A program made the position numbers and the translations under genes. Below the pieces are notes generated by a model. It saw only the letters and a program-made list of their open reading frames with translations, ran no database searches and was not told the origin of the DNA. This document shows positions 57,489 through 64,000 of a stretch of 64,000 nt of DNA, piece by piece. Source of the DNA: Massilia sp. YIM B02763 (GTDB taxonomy: Bacteria > Pseudomonadota > Gammaproteobacteria > Burkholderiales > Burkholderiaceae_D); contig NZ_JASNRD010000008.1 of NCBI RefSeq assembly GCF_030412015.1, positions 129,987 to 193,986 of the forward strand, in the 5' to 3' direction. How positions within the stretch are numbered: the first letter of the stretch is position 1; the number at the start of each line of letters is the position of its first letter.

Positions 57489-58829
57489 ATGGGCGATTAC
57501 GTGATCAAGATGCCGGACCTGGGCGAAGGCATCGCGGAAGTGGAAGTGGTGGCCTGGCGCGTGCAGCCGGGCGACGCCGTCAAGGAAGACCAGGTGCTGG
57601 CCGACGTCATGACGGACAAGGCGACCGTCGAGATTCCCTCTCCCGTGCACGGCACGGTGCTGGGCCTGGGCGGCAAGGTCGGGCAGGCGCTGGCCGTGGG
57701 GGCGGAACTGATCCGCCTGCAGGTGGAAGGTGCCGGCAATGCCGCCGCCGCGCCCGTCGCCCGGACGGCGGAGGCCGGCGACGAGCCGGCCGAGCTGCCG
57801 CACGGCTTCGTGCCGGAGCCGCCTCGCGTGGCCGAGGCGGCCGCCAGCGTGGCACGGCGCGAGCCTGCGCCGGCCACCCCGGCACCGTCAGCAGCGCCAG
57901 TGTCGGCCCCCGCGCCGAGCCGGCCGCAGGCGCGTGCCGCCGGCGAGAAACCGCAGGCCGCGCCCGCCGTGCGCAAGCGCGCCTGGGACCTGGGCATCGA
58001 GCTGCAGTACGTGGCGGGCAGCGGCCCGGCCGGCCGCATCACCCACGCCGACCTCGACGCGCACCTGGCCGGCCGCGGCAGGCACGCCGGCGGCGGCGAC
58101 AGCCGCTACGCGCAGCTGGACGGTGAGGAAACCATCCCCGTGATCGGCCTGCGCCGCAAGATCGCCGAGAAGATGCAGCTGGCCAAGCGCCAGATCCCGC
58201 ACTTCACCTACGTCGAGGAAGTGGACGTGACCGAGCTGGAAGCGCTGCGCAAGCAGCTCAACGAGCGCTACGGCGAGGAACGCGGCCGCATCACGCTGCT
58301 GCCCCTCCTGATGCGCGCTGTCGTGCTGGCCGTGCGCCGCTACCCGGAGGTAAACGCCCGCTATGACGACGGCAGCGGCGACGGCGCCGGCATCGTCACG
58401 CGCTACCAGGCCGTCCACATCGGCGTGGCCACGCAGACGGGCGCCGGCCTGATGGTGCCCGTGGTGCGCAACAGCGAGGCGCGCGATCCCTGGTCGAACG
58501 CGGCGGAAATCGCCCGGCTGGCCCAGGCCGCGCGCGACGGCAAGTGCGCGCGCGACGAACTGTCCGGCTCGACCATTACCATCACGAGCCTGGGCGCGCT
58601 GGGCGGCATCGTCAGCACGCCCGTCATCAACCACCCGGAAGTGGCGATCGTGGGCATCAACCGCATCGTCGAGCGGCCCGTCGTGCGCGACGGCGGCATG
58701 GTGGCGCGCAAGCTGATGAACCTGTCGTCCTCGTTCGACCACCGCGTCATCGACGGCATGGTGGCGGCCGAGTTCATCCAGACCATCCGCGGCTATCTCG
58801 AAGCCCCGACCCTGCTGTTCGTGGAGTGA
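57489..58829 (+). CDS. bkdB: Branched-chain 2-oxoacid dehydrogenase E2 (dihydrolipoyl acyltransferase)
   Basis: A 446-residue E2. Single lipoyl domain (about 3-78) with [17 protein letters not shown] (lipoylated Lys in DKA), a Pro/Ala linker, a peripheral-subunit-binding domain (about 158-195; [20 protein letters not shown]), another linker and the catalytic core with [35 protein letters not shown] and the active-site [17 protein letters not shown] (HxxxDG). One lipoyl domain and the order match bacterial BCKDH E2. It starts 2 bp after the E1 beta stop codon. It accepts the acyl group from E1 and passes it to CoA. Confidence 0.95.
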   Translation: MGDYVIKMPDLGEGIAEVEVVAWRVQPGDAVKEDQVLADVMTDKATVEIPSPVHGTVLGLGGKVGQALAVGAELIRLQVEGAGNAAAAPVARTAEAGDEPAELPHGFVPEPPRVAEAAASVARREPAPATPAPSAAPVSAPAPSRPQARAAGEKPQAAPAVRKRAWDLGIELQYVAGSGPAGRITHADLDAHLAGRGRHAGGGDSRYAQLDGEETIPVIGLRRKIAEKMQLAKRQIPHFTYVEEVDVTELEALRKQLNERYGEERGRITLLPLLMRAVVLAVRRYPEVNARYDDGSGDGAGIVTRYQAVHIGVATQTGAGLMVPVVRNSEARDPWSNAAEIARLAQAARDGKCARDELSGSTITITSLGALGGIVSTPVINHPEVAIVGINRIVERPVVRDGGMVARKLMNLSSSFDHRVIDGMVAAEFIQTIRGYLEAPTLLFVE

Positions 58830-58833
58830 GCCG

Positions 58834-60237
<1,404 letters not shown>

Positions 60238-60251
60238 CGGATGACCAAAGA

Positions 60252-60315
60252 CACGGGCGGGACGCGTCACCCCGACACGTCTCCGCCCGTGCTGCGCGCC
60301 AGTCCGCTGGCGCGC
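60252..60315. repeat. Tandem GC hairpins after the lpd gene
   Basis: Two successive inverted repeats: CGGGCGGGACG paired with CGTC-T-CCGCCCG, and GCGCGCCAG (60294-60302) with CTGGCGCGC (60307-60315) around TCCG. They fill the gap between lpd and the convergent small gene. No T-run is present, so a Rho-independent terminator is not claimed, but an mRNA end-protecting function is plausible. Confidence 0.5.
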
Positions 60316-60363
60316 CCCCGATCCCCGCAAGGGGCATGGAATCAAACGTTCCCGTTCATTCCA

Positions 60364-60732
60364 TCATGGTTTGTCGTCGGACTGGCGGCTGCCGGCATTG
60401 CCCGTGCTCAGGCTGCCGATGCCGCCCATGCCCGTCTGCAGCTCGCCGGCTTCCTCGCCGACGAAGCCGTCGCCGCGGTCGGCATCGCTGCCGTCCGACA
60501 GCAGGTCGTCCGTCCGTCCGCCCTGCACGTTGCCGCCAGGATCCGACTGCGTGTTGATGCCGCCGCCGGCGGCGCCGTCGCGCGCGGCCGCGCGCTCGCC
60601 CGACATGCTGCCCACGTCGTTCACGCCCGCGGTGCCGCCGGCCCCGAGCGTGCCGATCGACGTGCTGCCGTCCTTGGTCACCTGGTCGTAGTTGCGGCCC
60701 TTGGCATCCTTGCCTTCGCTTTGCATGGACAT
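60364..60732 (-). CDS. Small disordered Gly/Asp/Ser-rich hydrophilic protein
   Basis: A 122-residue protein of low complexity, rich in Gly, Asp, Ser and Gln, without hydrophobic segments, for example SIGTLGAGGTAGVNDVGSMS and GGRTDDLLSDGSDADRGDGF. No family is recognised. The composition resembles stress- or desiccation-associated hydrophilins, but this is composition only. GGAGG five bases before ATG 60732 is a strong SD, which argues for a real gene. It is convergent with the bkd operon and divergent from kefF. Confidence 0.65.
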   Translation of the reverse strand: MSMQSEGKDAKGRNYDQVTKDGSTSIGTLGAGGTAGVNDVGSMSGERAAARDGAAGGGINTQSDPGGNVQGGRTDDLLSDGSDADRGDGFVGEEAGELQTGMGGIGSLSTGNAGSRQSDDKP

Positions 60733-60894
60733 CGTATCCTCCTCGTCAATCTTGATGGTTTTATCATACGCGCGCCCCGCGCGGCGACCATCGGCACGCG
60801 CCCGGCTGACTTGTAGGACATGTCGGGCGTCGTATGTCCATCAAGAAAGCACGTTCTTTGGCAGAAGCCGCAGCGGCCCTCGATATGCTATAAG

Positions 60895-60917
60895 TGCAAT
60901 AACGCAACACTGCAATA
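60895..60917. promoter_or_regulatory. Direct repeat upstream of kefF-kefC
   Basis: TGCAATA occurs twice, at 60895-60901 and 60911-60917, 16 bp apart, ending 13 bp before the kefF ATG. The spacing is about one and a half helical turns. It is AT-rich against a GC-rich background. It could be an activator or repressor site overlapping the promoter. Confidence 0.4.
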
Positions 60918-60930
60918 TTGGAAAGCCCGC

Positions 60931-61506
60931 ATGACAACCGCCCCCATCCTCGTGATCTATGCTCATCCGGCGCCGCAACGTTCTCCCGCCAACCGCCGCC
61001 TGGTGGAAGCCGCGCGCGCCACGCAGGGCGTGCAGGTGCAGGACCTGTACGAGCTGTATCCCGACTTCGACATCGACGCCGAGCAAGAGCGCTCCTTGCT
61101 CGGCGCCGCCCACCTCGTCGTGTTCTTGCACCCGTTCCGCTGGTACGGCATGCCGTCGCTGATGAAGGAGTGGATGGAGCAGGTGCTGCAGCCCGGCTGG
61201 GCCTACGGCAAGGGCGAATGCGCGCTGCGCGGCAAGGGCTACTGGCTGGTGACGACTACCGGCAGCGGCCCGGACGCTTACCGCCCCGGCGGCTTGCACG
61301 GCCGGCCGTTCGCGGACTTCCTCGCGCCGTTCGAGCAGACGGCCGCCCTGTGCGGCATGGACTGGATCGAACCGCTCGTGCTGCACGGCGCCGCCAAGGC
61401 GGACGAAGCGACGATCGACGCCCACGCGGCCGAGTTCCGGCGCCGCCTGGCGGGCTACGCGGGCATCGCGCTGGCCGCGGCCACGCCTTACACCGGGGAG
61501 GCTTGA
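60931..61506 (+). CDS. kefF: KefF-like NAD(P)H:quinone oxidoreductase, KefC ancillary subunit
   Basis: A 191-residue flavodoxin-like-fold oxidoreductase. ILVIYAHPAPQRSPANRRLV at the N-terminus, DLYELYPDFDIDAEQE, the FMN/quinone site HPFRWYGMPSLMKEWMEQVL then GWAYG, and VTTTGSGPDAYRPGG. These are the MdaB/KefF features. In E. coli KefF binds KefC and is needed for full glutathione-gated potassium efflux, besides having quinone reductase activity. The gene is 2 bp upstream of kefC, the same pairing. The start has only a weak GGAAAG SD, 9 nt upstream. Confidence 0.93.
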   Translation: MTTAPILVIYAHPAPQRSPANRRLVEAARATQGVQVQDLYELYPDFDIDAEQERSLLGAAHLVVFLHPFRWYGMPSLMKEWMEQVLQPGWAYGKGECALRGKGYWLVTTTGSGPDAYRPGGLHGRPFADFLAPFEQTAALCGMDWIEPLVLHGAAKADEATIDAHAAEFRRRLAGYAGIALAAATPYTGEA

Positions 61507-61508
61507 GC

Positions 61509-63329
61509 ATGGAACACAATCTGCTGTTCAACGCCATGGTCTACCTGGCCGCGGCCGTGCTGGTCGTGCCGCTGGCCAAGCGCCTGGCGCTGGGCGCCGT
61601 GCTCGGCTACCTGCTGGCCGGCATCCTGATCGGCCCCTACGGCTTCCGCCTCATCAGCGAAGTCGAGGATGCGCTGCACTTCGCCGAGTTCGGCGTCGTG
61701 CTGCTGCTGTTCCTGATCGGCCTGGAACTCGAGCCGAGCAAGCTGTGGTCGCTGCGCCGCCCGATCTTCGGCTGGGGCGGCGCCCAGGTGCTGGGCGTGG
61801 CGGCCGGCCTGTGCGGCGCCGCCATCCTCGCCGGCATCGACTGGAAGGTCGCCCTGATTGCGGGCCTGGGCCTGTCGCTGTCGTCCACGGCGATCGCCCT
61901 CGCCTCGCTGGAGGAACGCAACCTCATGCCCACGCCGGCCGGCCAGGCCGGCTTCTCGATCCTGCTGTTCCAGGACATCGCCGCCATCCCGATGATCGCC
62001 ATCGTGCCCCTGCTCGGCATTCCCGAGGAAGCGGGCGGCGGCGGCAATGCCTGGCAGGCCGTATTGAAAGTGGTCGTCGTGCTGGCGGGCCTGATCGTGG
62101 CCGGCCGCTTCCTCGTGCGTCCGCTGCTGCGCGTCATCGCCAAGACGGACACGCGCGAGATCTTCACGGCCTTCGCCCTGCTCATGGTGATCGCGATCTC
62201 CCTGCTGATGCAGTGGATCGGCGTGTCGATGGCCCTTGGCGCCTTCATGGCCGGCGTGCTGCTGGCGGACTCCGAATACCGGCATGCGCTGGAATCGGAC
62301 GTGGAACCGTTCAAGGGCCTGCTGCTCGGGCTGTTCTTCATCGCCGTCGGCATGTCGGTGGACTTCGCCGTGTTCCTGGCGCAGCCGCTGCTGATCCTGG
62401 GCCTCGTCGCGGGCTTCCAGGTCATCAAGATCGCCCTGCTGTACGCGCTCAGCCGGGCGCTGGGCATGGCGCGCGGCCAGCACCTGCAGTTCGCGCTGCT
62501 GCTGTCGCAGGGCGGCGAATTCGCCTTCGTCGTGTTCGGCGCGGCCGCCACCGCGCGCGTGTTCTCGAGCGACGTCGCCTCGATCCTCGTCGTCGTGGTG
62601 GCGCTGTCGATGGTCGTCACGCCGCTGACGCTGATGCTGTACGACCGCATCCAGGCCTGGCGCCAGGGCGGCGACGGCGCCAAGGCGAGAAAGAAGAAGG
62701 CCGACGCCATCGAACCGAACGAGGACCACGTGATCATCGCCGGCTTCGGCCGCTTCGGCCAGATCGTGGGCCGCTTCCTGCACGCGAACGACGTGCGCCT
62801 GACGGTGCTGGACCACGACCCGGACCAGATCGAGGTGCTGCGCCACTTCGGCTTCAAGGTGTTCTACGGCGACGCCACCCGCGCCGACCTGCTGCGCGCC
62901 GCCGGGGCGGCCAAGGCCCGCGCCGTCGTCGTCGCCATCGACGACATCGACGACAGCCTCGCCCTCGTCGACACGGTACGGCGCGACTATCCGGACCTGC
63001 CGATCTTCGCCCGCGCCCGCAACGTCACGCATTACTACCAGCTGATGGACCTGGGCGTCACGATGATCGAGCGCGAAACCTACGAGTCGGCGCTCAAGCT
63101 GGGCCGCACCGTGCTGACCGAAGGCCTGGGCCAGAGCGCCTACCGCACGCGCAACGCCGCCAACCGCTTCCGCCGCCACAACAAGCAGAGCCTGGAAGCC
63201 GTCTACCCCTACTACAAGGACCGCGAGACCTTCGTCTCGCTGAGCAAGCAGGCGCGCGAGGAACTGGAGGAGATGATCGCGCGCGACCGGCGCGCGGCGG
63301 AGGAAGAAAAGACGCACTACTGGGATTGA
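61509..63329 (+). CDS. kefC: Glutathione-gated potassium:proton antiporter KefC/KefB
   Basis: A 606-residue CPA2 antiporter. Twelve or so TM helices (about 5-390) with LAGILIGPYGFRLIS, LFLIGLELEPSKLWSLRR, FQDIAAIPMIAIVPLLG and GVSMALGAFMAGVLLADSEY; then a regulatory RCK/TrkA-N domain with HVIIAGFGRFGQIVGRFLH (GxGxxG), DHDPDQIEVLRHFGFKVFYG, and a charged C-terminal helix. The HALESDVEPFKGLLLGLFF loop contains the Kef regulatory motif region. KefC leaves the cell under electrophile stress (potassium efflux, acidification) when glutathione adducts bind. Paired with kefF. The opposite-strand 640-codon frame is a shadow. Confidence 0.94.
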   Translation: MEHNLLFNAMVYLAAAVLVVPLAKRLALGAVLGYLLAGILIGPYGFRLISEVEDALHFAEFGVVLLLFLIGLELEPSKLWSLRRPIFGWGGAQVLGVAAGLCGAAILAGIDWKVALIAGLGLSLSSTAIALASLEERNLMPTPAGQAGFSILLFQDIAAIPMIAIVPLLGIPEEAGGGGNAWQAVLKVVVVLAGLIVAGRFLVRPLLRVIAKTDTREIFTAFALLMVIAISLLMQWIGVSMALGAFMAGVLLADSEYRHALESDVEPFKGLLLGLFFIAVGMSVDFAVFLAQPLLILGLVAGFQVIKIALLYALSRALGMARGQHLQFALLLSQGGEFAFVVFGAAATARVFSSDVASILVVVVALSMVVTPLTLMLYDRIQAWRQGGDGAKARKKKADAIEPNEDHVIIAGFGRFGQIVGRFLHANDVRLTVLDHDPDQIEVLRHFGFKVFYGDATRADLLRAAGAAKARAVVVAIDDIDDSLALVDTVRRDYPDLPIFARARNVTHYYQLMDLGVTMIERETYESALKLGRTVLTEGLGQSAYRTRNAANRFRRHNKQSLEAVYPYYKDRETFVSLSKQAREELEEMIARDRRAAEEEKTHYWD

Positions 63330-63353
63330 TGGAACGTCATCCAGCATATGCGA

Positions 63354-63440
63354 CGTCGTCCCTGCGCAGGCAGGGACCCGATTTTCATCGGGCCGCCGCC
63401 AAGCATGCAAGATTGGGTCCCTGCCTGCGCGAGGACGACG
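63354..63440. repeat. REPIN-like pair of inverted palindromic repeats, locus 3
   Basis: Copies at 63354-63381 and 63413-63440, opposite orientation, CGTCG ends outward. The second copy has GCGCGAGG instead of GCGCAGGG. The pair lies 24 bp after the kefC stop and 3 bp before the stop of the convergent GH43 gene. Confidence 0.85.
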
Positions 63441-63443
63441 GTT

Positions 63444-64000
63444 TCAAGCCGGCGCCTGCCGCGTCGTCCACGTCGGCCCATCCGTCACCGGCCTGCCGTC
63501 CACCCAGTCGAGCCGGTCGATGCACATGCGCCGCGCCGTCTGTGCCAGGTCCCAGGCGTGGTACACGATCCAGGTCTCGCTGCCGTCCGGCGACACGGTG
63601 AAGGAATTGTGGCCCGGGCCCAGCAACTGGCCGTCCTTCGGCGTGCGCATCAGCAGCGCCCCTTCATCGCCCTCGGGCCGGCGCCACGGCCCCATCGGGT
63701 GGTCGGCGACGACCCAGCTGACGCCGTAGTTGTCGCGCTCCCAGGCGCCGCCGCTATAGAAACAGTAGTACTTGCCGTCGTGGACCTGCACGGCGGGCCC
63801 CTCCACGGTGTGCCAGTCGACCACCTTGCCGTACATCTCGCGGTCCTTGCGGAACACGTGCCAGTCGTGGTGGGGCCGCACGACGGTGACGGCCTCGCCG
63901 GCCAGCGTCGTCATGTCCGCCAGGCGGTCGACGACGATGCCAGTGCCGATCCGGTGGTCGCCGTCCGGATCGACGAAGTCCACGCAATAGAACAGGTACC
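63444..64000 (-). CDS. GH43-family glycosidase, N-terminus cut by window edge
   Basis: About 185 C-terminal codons of a glycoside hydrolase family 43-like beta-propeller; the frame is open through 64000 (YLFYCVDFVDPDGD precedes the internal GTG at 63983), so the true start is outside the window. Seen: VVDWHTVEGPAVQVHDGKYY with the general-acid Glu in EGPAV, YCFYSGGAWERDNYGVSW, GPWRRPEGDEGALL and LLGPGHNSFTVSPDG with the GHN segment. These fit arabinanase/xylosidase-like GH43 enzymes. The substrate is unknown. Together with GH2 and GH31 it adds to plant-polysaccharide capacity. Confidence 0.87.
   Translation of the reverse strand, partial: YLFYCVDFVDPDGDHRIGTGIVVDRLADMTTLAGEAVTVVRPHHDWHVFRKDREMYGKVVDWHTVEGPAVQVHDGKYYCFYSGGAWERDNYGVSWVVADHPMGPWRRPEGDEGALLMRTPKDGQLLGPGHNSFTVSPDGSETWIVYHAWDLAQTARRMCIDRLDWVDGRPVTDGPTWTTRQAPA

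Noticed and set aside
60252-60315. Hairpins after lpd as intrinsic terminators
   Set aside because: Stems are good but there is no T-tract on either strand, so only a structured repeat is reported.
61488-63410. 640-codon minus-strand frame opposite kefC
   Set aside because: Typical high-GC shadow with no domain; it is entirely antisense to the antiporter.

Overview
The window looks like a chromosomal segment of a high-GC betaproteobacterium of the Oxalobacteraceae, most likely Massilia or a close relative. This is inferred from about two-thirds GC content, a bo3 quinol oxidase operon followed by SURF1 and a RegB/RegA pair, a PEP-CTERM protein, many exported hydrolases and a family of dispersed palindromic repeats. 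No rRNA, tRNA, CRISPR array, transposase or phage gene was found. The sequence is cut inside a katE-type catalase on the left and inside a GH43 glycosidase on the right.

Left third (1-22.5 kb). After the catalase stub and a small membrane protein comes a seven-gene leftward operon, cyoABCD-surf1-regB-regA. It puts a terminal oxidase, its assembly factor and a quinone/redox-sensing two-component system on one transcript. To its right are an MHS-type MFS transporter with a clear terminator, a DUF6152/membrane-protein pair, a CSS-motif EAL phosphodiesterase, a ZIP metal transporter, a manganese catalase, a GNAT, a hemerythrin-like protein and a CidA/LrgB pair. A tyrosine-catabolism cluster follows: hppD and a LysR gene on one strand, hmgA divergent, with a 27-bp inverted repeat between them. 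hmgA starts with TTG.

Middle (22.5-45 kb). A CorC-type CNNM/CBS protein and an exported DUF1264 (oil-body-associated-protein) homologue precede a sulfur operon of two half-size YeeE/YedE membrane proteins and a persulfide-dioxygenase-like MBL enzyme. Next come a TonB-dependent receptor with a Gly/Pro-rich tail, divergent from an amino-acid permease, and a less GC-rich patch (about 29.3-31.3 kb) with a GNAT, an orphan small protein and a SMI1/KNR4 protein. After these lie a serine hydrolase, a flavin reductase, a large exported protein with a gluzincin-like HEAAH motif, an SDR, ArfB, three unrecognised proteins, a GH31 enzyme, a Tat-exported phospholipase C, a PEP-CTERM protein and exonuclease III.

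Right third (45-64 kb). A TetR gene faces a translationally coupled operon of a flavin monooxygenase, an SDR and a membrane-anchored alpha/beta hydrolase. The shared promoter region holds two nested, nearly co-centred inverted repeats, and the monooxygenase has Gln where Baeyer-Villiger enzymes have the fingerprint His. This cassette is the best candidate for an undescribed system: an alcohol/ketone oxidation, Baeyer-Villiger oxidation and ester cleavage route. Further right are DUF423, a GH2 beta-glucuronidase-like enzyme behind a LacI-type operator, a four-PAS hybrid histidine kinase with two receivers, a complete branched-chain 2-oxoacid dehydrogenase operon (E1 alpha, E1 beta, E2, LPD) with a strong hairpin in front, a disordered small protein, a KefF/KefC-like pair and the GH43 fragment. 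Paired inverted copies of one short palindrome (REPIN-like) sit at gene ends at 17.5, 25.2 and 63.4 kb, with a partial copy at 51.65 kb.
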